Notes under the pieces: model-generated
Database searches by the model: none
Told to the model about the DNA's origin: nothing
What the model saw: only the letters and a program-made list of their open reading frames with translations
Position numbers and translations under genes: made by a program
Assembly (NCBI GenBank): GCA_900544445.1
Contig: UQVK01000063.1
Location: 1 to 21,458 of the forward strand
Source of the DNA: an uncultured Lachnospiraceae bacterium
Lineage (GTDB): Bacteria > Bacillota > Clostridia > Lachnospirales > Lachnospiraceae
Direction of reading: 5' to 3'
DNA length: 21,458 nt
In this document: positions 14,209-21,458 of the stretch, one piece after another
Layout of the letters: every line of letters starts with the position of its first letter
How positions within the stretch are numbered: position 1 is the stretch's first letter

Positions 14209-15852
14209 ATGGAAGATTTCAGAAAAAGCGTGGTATACCAGATCTATCCCAAGTCTTTTTATGATACCAATGGAGATGGCCTGGGAGATCTGAACGGTGT
14301 TACAGAGAAGCTGGACTATATCAGGGAGCTGGGCGCGGACTACATCTGGCTGACCCCCTTCTTCGTCTCCCCCCAGAAGGACAACGGCTACGATGTGGAG
14401 GATTATTATAACATTGATCCCCGTTACGGCACCATGGAGGATTTTGACCGGCTCTCTGCCGAAGCCCAAAAGCGCGGCATCAAACTGATGCTGGACATGG
14501 TATTCAACCACACTTCCAGCCGGAACGAGTGGTTCCGGAAGGCCCTGGCCGGGGATGAGAGATATAAGAACTACTATATTTTCAGAAAGGGAAAGGAAAA
14601 CGGCGATCCGCCCACCAACTGGGAAAGCAAGTTCGGCGGCAGCGCCTGGGAATACGTCCCCCAGTTTGATGAATACTATCTGCATCTGTTTGATGTATCC
14701 CAGCCCGACCTGAACTGGGACAACCCCGAGGTGAGGGAGCAGGTGGAGGCGGTGGTCCGCTTCTGGATGAAAAAAGGGGTAAAGGGTTTCCGCTTCGATG
14801 TGGTGAACCTGATCAGCAAGGGAAGCTTTGAGGATGATTACGAGGGCGACGGCCGCCGCTTCTACACCGACGGACCCAACATCCATAAATATCTGCAGGA
14901 ACTGAATGAAAAGACCTTCGGTGCGGACAAGGGTATTGTTACGGTGGGCGAGATGTCCAGCACCTCCATGGAAAACTGCTTCCATTACGCTTCCGAGGAC
15001 GGAAAGGAGCTGTCCATGGTGTTCAGCTTCCACCATCTGAAGGTGGATTTCGCCGGAAATGAGAAATGGGTGCTGGTTCCCTATGACTTCCCGAAGCTGA
15101 AAAAAATCCTGTTCGACTGGCAGTCCGGAATGCAAAAGCACCATGCCTGGAATGCGGTGTTCTGGTGCAATCACGACCAGCCCAGGGTGGTATCCCGTTT
15201 CGGAGATGAAGGAAAATACTGGAAACAGTCCGCCAAAATGCTGGGCACGGTGATCCACTGCCTGCGCGGAACGCCTTACGTGTACCAGGGAGAAGAGATC
15301 GGCATGACCAATACGGATTTCACCGACATTTCCCGGTACAGGGATGTGGAGAGCATTAATTACTACCGCATCCTGCAGGAAAAGGGACTCCGTCCTGACG
15401 ATGCCTTCCGGATCATCCAGATCCACTCCCGTGACAACGGGCGCACCCCGATGCAGTGGACCGACGGACAGAATGCCGGCTTCACAACGGCCGAACCCTG
15501 GATCGGCGTCAATGCCAACCATACAGATGTGAACGCGGAGGCAGAGCTTGCGGATGAGGATTCCATTTTCCGCCATTACCAGAAACTGATCCGTCTGCGT
15601 AAGGATCTGGATGTGATCGCTTACGGAGATTTCGCTCCTGTAGATCAGAAAAATGCACAGATTCTGGCCTACAGAAGAAGCTATGAAGGGCACACCCTGC
15701 TGGTGGTCAGCAACTTCTACGGCCGTCCTGTAACGTGGACCTGCCCGGAGGAGCTGGAAGGCTTTTCCTGTATCCTCTCCAACTATCCGGACAGCGAGGT
15801 GAAAAAGGAGATGGAACTGCGGCCGTTTGAATCGGTGGTGCTGTACCGGTAA
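14209..15852 (+). CDS. treC: Trehalose-6-phosphate hydrolase (phosphotrehalase, GH13)
   Basis: This 547-residue GH13 enzyme splits trehalose-6-phosphate into glucose and glucose-6-phosphate in the cytoplasm. Catalytic residues are in place: nucleophile Asp197 (GFRFDVVN), acid/base Glu248 (TVGEMSSTS) and stabilising Asp323 (NHDQPR). The N-terminal SVVYQIYPKSFYDTNGDG, the GEMSSTS wording and the overall length favour phosphotrehalase over oligo-1,6-glucosidase, and the treP neighbour supports this. ATG 14209 follows AAAGAAAGG and starts 34 bases after the treP stop; an in-frame ATG at 14167 lies inside treP. It is the last gene of the tre operon and is followed by two hairpins, the second with a T-run. 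Confidence 0.95.
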   Translation: MEDFRKSVVYQIYPKSFYDTNGDGLGDLNGVTEKLDYIRELGADYIWLTPFFVSPQKDNGYDVEDYYNIDPRYGTMEDFDRLSAEAQKRGIKLMLDMVFNHTSSRNEWFRKALAGDERYKNYYIFRKGKENGDPPTNWESKFGGSAWEYVPQFDEYYLHLFDVSQPDLNWDNPEVREQVEAVVRFWMKKGVKGFRFDVVNLISKGSFEDDYEGDGRRFYTDGPNIHKYLQELNEKTFGADKGIVTVGEMSSTSMENCFHYASEDGKELSMVFSFHHLKVDFAGNEKWVLVPYDFPKLKKILFDWQSGMQKHHAWNAVFWCNHDQPRVVSRFGDEGKYWKQSAKMLGTVIHCLRGTPYVYQGEEIGMTNTDFTDISRYRDVESINYYRILQEKGLRPDDAFRIIQIHSRDNGRTPMQWTDGQNAGFTTAEPWIGVNANHTDVNAEAELADEDSIFRHYQKLIRLRKDLDVIAYGDFAPVDQKNAQILAYRRSYEGHTLLVVSNFYGRPVTWTCPEELEGFSCILSNYPDSEVKKEMELRPFESVVLYR

Positions 15853-15877
15853 TGCGTTTGAATTGAAGAAAAGGTTT

Positions 15878-15923
15878 TGATGACAGCCGTTCCCTGCTGC
15901 GCAGGGGGCGACTGTCTGCATCA
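15878..15923 (+). terminator. Hairpin after treC
   Basis: TGATG/CATCA, then ACAG/CTGT, with an inner CCCTG/CAGGG stem, form a long imperfect hairpin 25 bases after the treC stop. No T-run follows. It may stabilise the 3' end or add to the terminator at 15954-15990. Confidence 0.4.
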
Positions 15924-15953
15924 GAAAGGCCGTATGACGGGCGTGAGCTCTCT

Positions 15954-15990
15954 TTTGAAGGGGGTTATCCCTCTTTCAAACCTGTTTTTT
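15954..15990 (+). terminator. Terminator of the tre operon, overlapping the end of the facing gene
   Basis: TTTGAAGGGGG (15954-15964) pairs with CCTCTTTCAAA (15970-15980, two G-T pairs), and CCTG then six T follow. The stop codon of the minus-strand Rpn gene (15965-15967) lies in its loop. Confidence 0.65.
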
Positions 15991-16888
15991 GCAGAAAGTC
16001 TTCGATGGATGAGGTTTGACCTGCGGCTCTGATCCAGTCGTTCAGAACAGGGTGTTCTCTTTCGATAAGAATTCGTTTTCTAAGCCATTCCGGTACAGAA
16101 CCGCGAAGGCTGAGCAGCAATAGAATATCCTGGCTTCTGCCCTCAGCAACGCCCTCTTCGCGCTCCATGGCTCCCAGCTTTTTCAGTTCTTCTTCATGAT
16201 CATACTCAAAAATCGACATGGCAATTACCTCCGATCTCTGGCTGAGAAGGAAATCTGCCAGGATTCCTTCTTTGATACATTCCGTTACGGCCCGTTCCAC
16301 CGCCTCCGGAAAGCTGGCTTCCTCCGCCGCGCATTTCCGGATCCTTGCCACAAATTCGCTGTATTCCCGCAGGGTCCGGCACCTGCCAAGCAGCTTTGGA
16401 TTATGTCCGGGATTGATGTTGATGAGGCGTACCTTCAGTTCCAGTTCCGGTTCGGCCTCTGTCTTTTCATAGGCATCTGACAGCTTTAAAAGAATATCGT
16501 CTTCCGTATTTTTCAGGCCGTTATAAAAGACCACAAAACGCGGCGCAGGGAGGCGGATCAGAGTCGAGGAATAAAGCGACTTCCTGTGGATATTCACATA
16601 TTTTTCCATCAACCGGGCAATATAAAGCAAATTCCGCAGAGGCAGGTTCGGGTTCCAGGTGGACTGGTGCTCATACAGGGTCATTCTGGAATCCAGAAGA
16701 AAGGAAACGTCATTTCTCATTCCGAGGTAAAGGGCGTTTTCCATCGTGGTGACCGTGAGCAGGTTTGGATCTTTGTAATCCGTTCCATTCAGGGCGTTAT
16801 ACAGGGGAAGCACCGTTTCCGGTTTGTTGTAGAGCATCCGGAAGACGGAATCCTTGTATTCCCGGTTGGCAGATATCGGTTCGTTCAT
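15965..16888 (-). CDS. Rpn-family PD-(D/E)XK nuclease / putative transposase
   Basis: This 307-residue protein belongs to the Rpn/'PD-(D/E)XK nuclease family transposase' group abundant in Clostridia. The N-terminal ISANREYKDSVFRMLYN, then Asp60 in RNDVSFLL and Glu73/Gln75 in LYEHQS, match the nuclease core (D...ExQ). A middle helical part and a C-terminal region with AMEREEGVAEGR and WLRKRI are typical. Relatives of E. coli RpnA promote RecA-independent recombination by cutting DNA; it is not surrounded by insertion-sequence ends here. Start: ATG at 16888 has GGAG eight bases upstream; the frame remains open to 17017 but family members begin near MNEPISANREYKD. It faces the tre operon and has a leader of about 210 bases. 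Confidence 0.85.
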   Translation of the reverse strand: MNEPISANREYKDSVFRMLYNKPETVLPLYNALNGTDYKDPNLLTVTTMENALYLGMRNDVSFLLDSRMTLYEHQSTWNPNLPLRNLLYIARLMEKYVNIHRKSLYSSTLIRLPAPRFVVFYNGLKNTEDDILLKLSDAYEKTEAEPELELKVRLININPGHNPKLLGRCRTLREYSEFVARIRKCAAEEASFPEAVERAVTECIKEGILADFLLSQRSEVIAMSIFEYDHEEELKKLGAMEREEGVAEGRSQDILLLLSLRGSVPEWLRKRILIEREHPVLNDWIRAAGQTSSIEDFLQKTGLKEG

Positions 16889-16935
16889 TTGCAGCTCCTT
16901 CCCGGACGGCATAAAAGCGCGTCCATGTACAGTCT

Positions 16936-16976
16936 GGCAGGAGCGGCCGTTCTTTTCAGGGACTCCTGCCGTTTTT
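16936..16976 (+). terminator. Hairpin with T-run in the Rpn leader, oriented against the gene
   Basis: GGCAGGAG (16936-16943) pairs with CTCCTGCC (16963-16970) and GTTTTT follows on the plus strand. For the Rpn messenger this is a leader stem 50 bases upstream of the start codon; on the plus strand it could stop antisense transcripts. Confidence 0.5.
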
Positions 16977-17106
16977 CCTTGTTGCGGTAAAAATGAATGG
17001 GATTGTAAATTCAGCATAGAGTTTCTGAAAGAATGTCAGAACGGACAGAGAAAAACTGCCCTGACAAAAAGCCGAACGGCTCAAAAGAAAATTTATGCTT
17101 AAAGGT

Positions 17107-17135
17107 ATTCTACCATGTCCGGCTGGAAGGGACAA
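17107..17135 (-). promoter_or_regulatory. Likely promoter of the Rpn-family gene
   Basis: On the minus strand TTGTCC (complement of 17130-17135) and TAGAAT (complement of 17107-17112) are 17 bases apart. Transcription would begin near 17100, over 200 bases before the start codon. The rest of 16889-17348, which holds no gene, is AT-rich and shows only the two leader hairpins and a -10-like TATTATAAT at 17290-17298 for the next gene. Confidence 0.5.
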
Positions 17136-17348
17136 GCAGAATTTTCCTTCGTACGGGAAGCCCGGCTTAACAGCATTCAGAGCGAAAACTGTTGCAGAAA
17201 CTAAAAGAAAAAAAGCAGTAAAAAGGGAAATCCTCTCATGAAATGAAAAAGCAGAAAAAGCCACTTTACAATACTTCTGATTGCTGAGATATTATAATTT
17301 ATGAAAAGAAGGATTTTTTCAGATATCATAGAACGGAGGGACAGCAGC

Positions 17349-18116
17349 ATGAAAAATATCCTTGCAATCGGAAACAGCTTTTCCGAGGACGCCACCAGGT
17401 ATCTGCATCAGATGGCAGAGGCCGTGGGAATTGAAACGAAGGTGGTAAATCTGTTTATCGGGGGATGCCCGCTGGAGCGGCACTGGCAGAATATCGAGAC
17501 GAAAGAAGCGGCCTACCAGTACCAGCTGAACGGAAAGGCGACGGAGAGAATGATTTCCATTGACGAAGCTCTGCGGGAAGAAGAGTGGGATTATATCGTA
17601 ACCCAGCAGGCAAGCCACGACAGCGGGTGGATGGATACCTATGAGCCGTTTCTGGGACTGATTCTGGAGCATATCAGAACGTATACGGGACAGCACGCGC
17701 CGCAGGCGGAGATCCTCCTGCAGGAAACCTGGGCCTATGAAATCGACAGTTCTCACGCCAATTTCATGCGTTATCACAGGAATCAGGAGGAGATGTATGC
17801 GCGCCTGAAAAAGTGCTATTCTGCCATGGCTGAAAAATATCATCTGAGGTTGATTCCCTCCGGAGACATCATTCAGAAGGCACGGCAGCAGGAGCCGTTC
17901 CGGGTTTCGGAGGGAGGGATTTCTCTGTGCAGGGACGGTTTTCACATGAGCATCCCATATGGCAGGTACCTGCTGGCCTGCGTCTGGATGAAAACCCTGC
18001 TTTCCGTTCGGGCATCGGAGAATCCCTATGTGCCTGAGAGCGGAGAAGGGGAGGAAGCGGCAGATGAGATTCTGCTGAAACGGATCCGTCAGATCGTGGA
18101 CGGGGAAATGGAATAA
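17349..18116 (+). CDS. SGNH-hydrolase-like protein (DUF4886 type)
   Basis: This 255-residue soluble protein has no signal peptide. It opens with NILAIGNSFSEDATRYLHQMA, the DUF4886 form of SGNH block I, with nucleophile Ser10. Further blocks are GGCPLERHW (Gly38-Gly39), TQQASHDSG, and the catalytic pair DGFH (Asp196, His199) near the C-terminus. Such enzymes remove acetyl or other ester groups, often from carbohydrates; the substrate here is not known. ATG 17349 has GGAGGG at 17336-17341; the in-frame ATG at 17301 lies before that site. An AraC-type regulator follows 57 bases downstream, so the pair probably senses and processes a sugar-derived compound. Confidence 0.82.
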   Translation: MKNILAIGNSFSEDATRYLHQMAEAVGIETKVVNLFIGGCPLERHWQNIETKEAAYQYQLNGKATERMISIDEALREEEWDYIVTQQASHDSGWMDTYEPFLGLILEHIRTYTGQHAPQAEILLQETWAYEIDSSHANFMRYHRNQEEMYARLKKCYSAMAEKYHLRLIPSGDIIQKARQQEPFRVSEGGISLCRDGFHMSIPYGRYLLACVWMKTLLSVRASENPYVPESGEGEEAADEILLKRIRQIVDGEME

Positions 18117-18173
18117 GGCAGGAAACATGCTCTGAAAACCTTCGCCTTTATCGAGAAGAAAAGGAGAATTTCC

Positions 18174-19133
18174 ATGTGGAATCTGGATAAAATGGAAGTA
18201 AATCTCGCCTACAAGGAAAAAGCCTCCCACGGCGACGTCCTTATGCCCGTCCGCCGCTATCGATGTGTCGCTCCCTATTCCTACCGGGAGCTGCCCCTTC
18301 ACTGGCATGAGGAAATGGAGGCGGCATGGATCGAGGAAGGAACCGTCCGTTATGATATCAATTTTGAAACCTTTACCGTACAGAAGGACGATATTCTGCT
18401 GATCTCTCCCCATATGCTCCATTCCGCCCGTGCGCTTGCGGGAACCAAAATGATTTCGGACAGCCTGGTTTTTCATCTGGACCTGCTGGGCGGGCGGGTG
18501 CCGGATGCCTGCACCATCCGGTATATTGCGCCCATTCAGACGGGGAAAAAACGGTTTGTGCCGGTGGTGCATCCGGGACAGCCCGGTCATGAACAGCTTC
18601 TTTTCTGTCTGAAGGAGCTGCTTTCCGGTGTGGAGGATGCGAACGATTCCGAGCGCCTGGCGCCGGGACCTCTGAAAAGAGAAGGAGCGGAAAGGGAGGT
18701 GGAGGAGCTGTACCGCAAGGAGCTTCTGTTCCGCTTCTTCCGTCTGGCCTGTCAGTACGGCTATGTGACGGGAAATGAAAAAACGACCGCAGGCAGGGAG
18801 CATACGGAGAAGCTGAAGGAGGTTCTGAATCATATTCAGGCGCATTATATGGAAAATCTTACCATAGATGAACTTGCCGGAATCTGTCATTTCAGCCGCG
18901 CCCATTTCATGAGCTTTTTTCACCGGTACACGGGGATGACCTGCGTGGAATACATCAACCGCTGTCGTCTGTATCGTGCGGCGCAGCTTCTTGCCGAAAC
19001 CGAGCGTCCCGTCATGGAGACGGCCCTGGAAAACGGCTTTCATAATATTTCCTATTTCAATAAGAAATTCCGCAGCCAGTTCGGCGTTACTCCAAAGGAA
19101 TACAGAGCAGCTGCCCGCCGTCTGGAAAAATAA
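18174..19133 (+). CDS. AraC-family transcriptional regulator with cupin sensor domain
   Basis: This 319-residue regulator has an N-terminal cupin-like beta-barrel (about 25-110, with ELPLHWHEEMEAAWIEEG and the histidine-rich sensor motif). Its C-terminal double helix-turn-helix runs from about 220 to 319: LTIDELAGICHFSRAHFMSFFHRYTGMTCVEYI, then PVMETALENGFHNISYFNKKFRSQFGVTPKEYR. This is the standard AraC/XylS DNA-binding layout and the architecture often controls carbohydrate genes. AAGGAG is well placed before ATG 18174. The natural target is likely the adjacent DUF4886 gene or a sugar operon outside the window (inference). Confidence 0.92.
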   Translation: MWNLDKMEVNLAYKEKASHGDVLMPVRRYRCVAPYSYRELPLHWHEEMEAAWIEEGTVRYDINFETFTVQKDDILLISPHMLHSARALAGTKMISDSLVFHLDLLGGRVPDACTIRYIAPIQTGKKRFVPVVHPGQPGHEQLLFCLKELLSGVEDANDSERLAPGPLKREGAEREVEELYRKELLFRFFRLACQYGYVTGNEKTTAGREHTEKLKEVLNHIQAHYMENLTIDELAGICHFSRAHFMSFFHRYTGMTCVEYINRCRLYRAAQLLAETERPVMETALENGFHNISYFNKKFRSQFGVTPKEYRAAARRLEK

Positions 19134-19158
19134 AAGGAAAAAAGGTGGAATACAGACC

Positions 19159-19198
19159 GTCAGGACGCGCAGGAAAGCGGTTCCGGCGGTCTGAGATT
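19159..19198 (+). terminator. Hairpin after the AraC gene
   Basis: CAGACCG (about 19155-19161) and CGGTCTG (about 19187-19193) frame an inner imperfect stem with GGAC/GTTC; ATTTTA follows. It lies 20 bases after the AraC stop and is a plausible, weak terminator. Coordinates are approximate to a few bases. Confidence 0.4.
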
Positions 19199-19242
19199 TT
19201 ACACAGATTTCTCTTTCCCTTTATATGGACCAAACATACGGA

Positions 19243-19251
19243 TGATATAAT
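19243..19251 (+). promoter_or_regulatory. Extended -10 promoter of the lipoprotein operon
   Basis: TGATATAAT is a perfect extended -10 (TGnTATAAT). No strong -35 accompanies it; TTATAT at 19221-19226 is 19 bases away. It would leave a leader of about 85 bases. Confidence 0.55.
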
Positions 19252-19342
19252 GAAGCTGCAGGAAGTCGGCCGGATACAGACGGGTACAGACCGGTTTGGC
19301 AAAGACCATCGAGGAATGAAAATACCTGCATTTGGAGGAGAT

Positions 19343-20992
19343 ATGGTCCATAACAGAGAAAAATATAAAGGCTTCGGTCTGCTTCTGGCTCTTCTGTTTC
19401 TGATGTCCTTTCTGGGCGGCTGTGCTCCGGCAGGCGCCGGAGGAGGGGAGCAGGGAGGAGACGGAAAGGCCGCGTCTTTTTCCGCCTTCGGAGCTGGAGA
19501 GACGGTGAGGATCCTTTCCGGTTCTGAAAACAGGGAGCTGGAGCAGATTCTTGAGGACTGCGCGAAGGAAACCCGGGTCAATATTGAGATTACCTATCAG
19601 GGTTCCATTGATATCATGAGGACGCTGCAGGCAGGAGCGCAGGATTACGATGCGGTCTGGCCTGCCAGCAGTCTGTGGATTTCCCTTGGAGATACGGAGC
19701 ATCTGATCAAGCATGCCCAGTCGGTTTCCACCACGCCCGTGGTGTTCGGTATCCGGAAGAGCCTGGCGCAGGAGCTGGGATTTACGGATGGAGAGACGAA
19801 GGTGGCGGACATTCTGGAGGCCATCCAGAGCGGAAGGATGACCTTCTGCATGACCAGCGCTACCCAGTCCAATTCCGGCGCGAGCGCCTATATCGGCTTT
19901 CTGTATGCGCTGGCCGGCGGAGAAGGCGCCCTGAGCGAAGAGGATCTGGAGGATGAGACCCTGCAGGAGGAAATCGGCAGCCTGCTTTCCGGCATCGACA
20001 GAAGCTCCGGCAGTTCCGAATGGCTGATGGATATGTTCCTGAACGGGGAATACGACGCCATGGTCAACTATGAATGCCTGATCATAAGCGCCAATCAGGA
20101 GCTGGAGAGGCAGGGACGGGAGACGCTTTACGTGGTCTATCCCGAGGACGGACTGAGTATCGCGGATTCCCCTCTTGGATATGTGGATCATGGGGATGAG
20201 GATAAGGAGGAGGCATTCCTGAAAATCCAGGATTACCTGCTCTCCGACGAGGCGCAGGACGCGATCCAGCGCACCGGGCGCAGAACGGGATATGCGGGAG
20301 TGAGCGAAGAAAACAGCGACATTTTCCGGGCGGACTGGGGGATCGATACCGAACGGATTCTGGCCGCCGTTCCCACACCGGCAGCGGATGTGCTCATGGA
20401 GGCTCTCAGCCTGTATCAGACCCGCTTTAAAAAGCCGTCCCTTAACGTGTACTGCCTGGATTTCTCCGGAAGCATGCAGGGTACAGGCAATGAACAGCTG
20501 GTGGAGGCCATGTCCCAGATTCTTCTTCAGGACAATGCGGAAAAGAATCTCCTGCAGGCCACGGAAGGGGAGGTCAACATCGTGATCACCTTCTGCGACG
20601 AAATTATTCAGGTTTATCAGGTGACGGATTCTTCTCCCGAAAAGCTGGAGGCTCTTTATGGGGAGATCCGGGGGGAATACTGCGGCGGAGGCACGGATAT
20701 CTATCTGGCGGCGGAAAGGGGCCTGTCCCTCATCGCGGACGGATACGATCCGGAGGATTATACCCCTGCCATCATCCTGATGACGGATGGCATGTCAAAT
20801 GGCAGCGAAACCTTTGCGGATTTTGAAGCGCTCTATGATTCCCTGGGCATGGATGTACCCGTTTTCTCCATCCTGTTCGGAGACGCAGAGGAGGAGCAGC
20901 TGGATGAACTGGCGCAGCTGACCAACGCCCGCGTTTTCGATGGAAGGGAGGATCTGATCGGGGCCTTCCGCAGTGTGAAAGGATACAATTAG
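19343..20992 (+). CDS. Lipoprotein fusing a solute-binding domain to a von Willebrand A domain
   Basis: This 549-residue protein has a lipoprotein signal (hydrophobic stretch 11-25, lipobox LGGC with Cys27) and a Gly-rich spacer. Residues about 53-345 resemble periplasmic-type solute-binding proteins (VRILSGSENREL, YQGSIDIMRTLQ, DAVWPASS, TSATQSNSGASAY). From about 366 follows a VWA domain with an intact metal site: DFSGS (Asp373, Ser375, Ser377), Thr451 in GGGTD and Asp482 in MTDG. It would sit on the outer face of the membrane, anchored by lipid, and bind a ligand or a partner through the metal site. ATG 19343 has TGGAGGAG upstream and begins a classic signal; longer in-frame starts do not. 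An XpaC-family gene starts one base after its stop, so they are one operon. Confidence 0.85.
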   Translation: MVHNREKYKGFGLLLALLFLMSFLGGCAPAGAGGGEQGGDGKAASFSAFGAGETVRILSGSENRELEQILEDCAKETRVNIEITYQGSIDIMRTLQAGAQDYDAVWPASSLWISLGDTEHLIKHAQSVSTTPVVFGIRKSLAQELGFTDGETKVADILEAIQSGRMTFCMTSATQSNSGASAYIGFLYALAGGEGALSEEDLEDETLQEEIGSLLSGIDRSSGSSEWLMDMFLNGEYDAMVNYECLIISANQELERQGRETLYVVYPEDGLSIADSPLGYVDHGDEDKEEAFLKIQDYLLSDEAQDAIQRTGRRTGYAGVSEENSDIFRADWGIDTERILAAVPTPAADVLMEALSLYQTRFKKPSLNVYCLDFSGSMQGTGNEQLVEAMSQILLQDNAEKNLLQATEGEVNIVITFCDEIIQVYQVTDSSPEKLEALYGEIRGEYCGGGTDIYLAAERGLSLIADGYDPEDYTPAIILMTDGMSNGSETFADFEALYDSLGMDVPVFSILFGDAEEEQLDELAQLTNARVFDGREDLIGAFRSVKGYN

Positions 20993-20993
20993 C

Positions 20994-21458
20994 ATGAAAA
21001 GAGAAGGAATCAGAAGCCTCCTGGCAGGCGCAGCGGCGTCCCTGTTTTTTCTGCTCCTGTTTCTGGGACTTGGCTGGAGCTTTCCGGTCAGCCTGCTGTT
21101 CGCCGTTCTGTTGTTTGCGGCTGTCTGGCTTATCACGAAGCCGGAGAGAAAAGGAAAAAACGCCGGCTGGCAGCCGGATGATCAGGAAAAAGAGCTTCTT
21201 CGGAGCATGAAGGAGGCCAGAAAGGATTTTGAGAGCATCCGCAGATCCATGGGCAGGATCCGGGATGGGCAGCTCAGGCAGCAGACGGAGGAAATGTGCC
21301 GGGCAGCAGGGAACGTTCTGGCTTATCTGGAAAAGCATCCGGAAAAAATCCCGGCCGCCCGCCGGTTTATCGATTATTATCAGGATACGGCATCCGCTCT
21401 TCTGGCAAAATACGTGGAACTGGAAAGCGCCGGACTGACCGAAGGCCAGACGCAGGGG
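20994..21458 (+). CDS. XpaC-family protein (5-bromo-4-chloroindolyl phosphate hydrolysis family), partial
   Basis: The frame opens at ATG 20994 and stays open to the right edge (155 residues visible). Two membrane helices (about 8-25 and 30-46) are followed by a cytoplasmic, charged, mostly helical part with LLRSMKEARKDFESIRRSMG and ARRFIDYYQDTASALLAKYVEL. This layout is that of XpaC, which is usually followed by a TelA-type toxic-anion resistance gene. The true function is unknown; the family name comes from an artificial substrate. It begins one base after the upstream VWA lipoprotein, so translation is probably coupled. The C-terminal end lies outside the window. Confidence 0.8.
   Translation, partial: MKREGIRSLLAGAAASLFFLLLFLGLGWSFPVSLLFAVLLFAAVWLITKPERKGKNAGWQPDDQEKELLRSMKEARKDFESIRRSMGRIRDGQLRQQTEEMCRAAGNVLAYLEKHPEKIPAARRFIDYYQDTASALLAKYVELESAGLTEGQTQG

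Noticed and set aside
14185..15921. 578-residue open frame on the minus strand antisense to treC
   Set aside because: Antisense shadow caused by codon bias; treC has all catalytic motifs in the plus frame.
17319..19043. 574-residue minus-strand open frame across the DUF4886 and AraC genes
   Set aside because: It spans two recognised plus-strand genes and has no recognisable domain or good start.

Overview
The window looks like a chromosomal segment of a gut-type, low-to-medium GC Clostridia (Lachnospiraceae-like) genome. This rests on strong AGGAGG-type ribosome binding sites, sigma-A-like promoters with 17-base spacers, an energy-coupling-factor (ECF) transporter, a GntR-controlled trehalose PTS operon, an Rpn/PD-(D/E)XK 'transposase' gene, and Thr/Glu-rich surface protein tracts. 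Assignment to a species is not possible from the sequence alone. No rRNA, tRNA, CRISPR array or intact insertion sequence was seen.

Layout. 1-180: tail of an unrecognised basic protein, then a strong terminator. 180-821: AT-rich ground with a decayed gene in two frames (pseudogene). 885-4181: ECF transporter operon (substrate subunit, double ATPase, transmembrane subunit), with a terminator-like hairpin between the first and second genes. 4305-5219: LacX-type aldose epimerase-like protein. 5300-8405: metal/ion region. A promoter sits directly on a near-perfect palindrome of the kind bound by DtxR/MntR-type metal regulators and leads to a 44-residue membrane protein. Next comes an ArsB/NhaD-like transporter with its own promoter and leader hairpin, a cytidylate-kinase-like protein and an MntP-type manganese exporter. 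8468-10338: membrane-anchored parvulin-type foldase whose catalytic domain is split by a Thr/Glu-rich insert. 10291-10578: a very dense block of back-to-back hairpins. 10615-11184: Ogt. 11192-15852: divergent trehalose locus (treR, treP, treC) with three copies of a TTGTTTAAACAA-type operator. 15965-16888: Rpn-family gene on the minus strand with a long structured leader. 17349-19133: SGNH/DUF4886-like hydrolase plus AraC regulator. 19343-end: lipoprotein joining a solute-binding domain to a VWA domain, followed by the start of an XpaC-family gene that runs off the window.

How the genes work together. Trehalose enters as trehalose-6-phosphate through TreP, is cleaved by TreC, and TreR senses the inducer and represses both directions through the shared intergenic operators. 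The ECF genes make one complete transporter. The 5.3-8.4 kb block suggests coordinated divalent-metal and cation homeostasis. The last two genes resemble the start of an XpaC/TelA-type envelope-stress cluster; TelA would be expected just beyond the right edge.

The most unusual parts are the hairpin block at 10.29-10.58 kb, with mutually exclusive structures and an open frame running through the palindromes, the split parvulin domain, and the solute-binding/VWA fusion.
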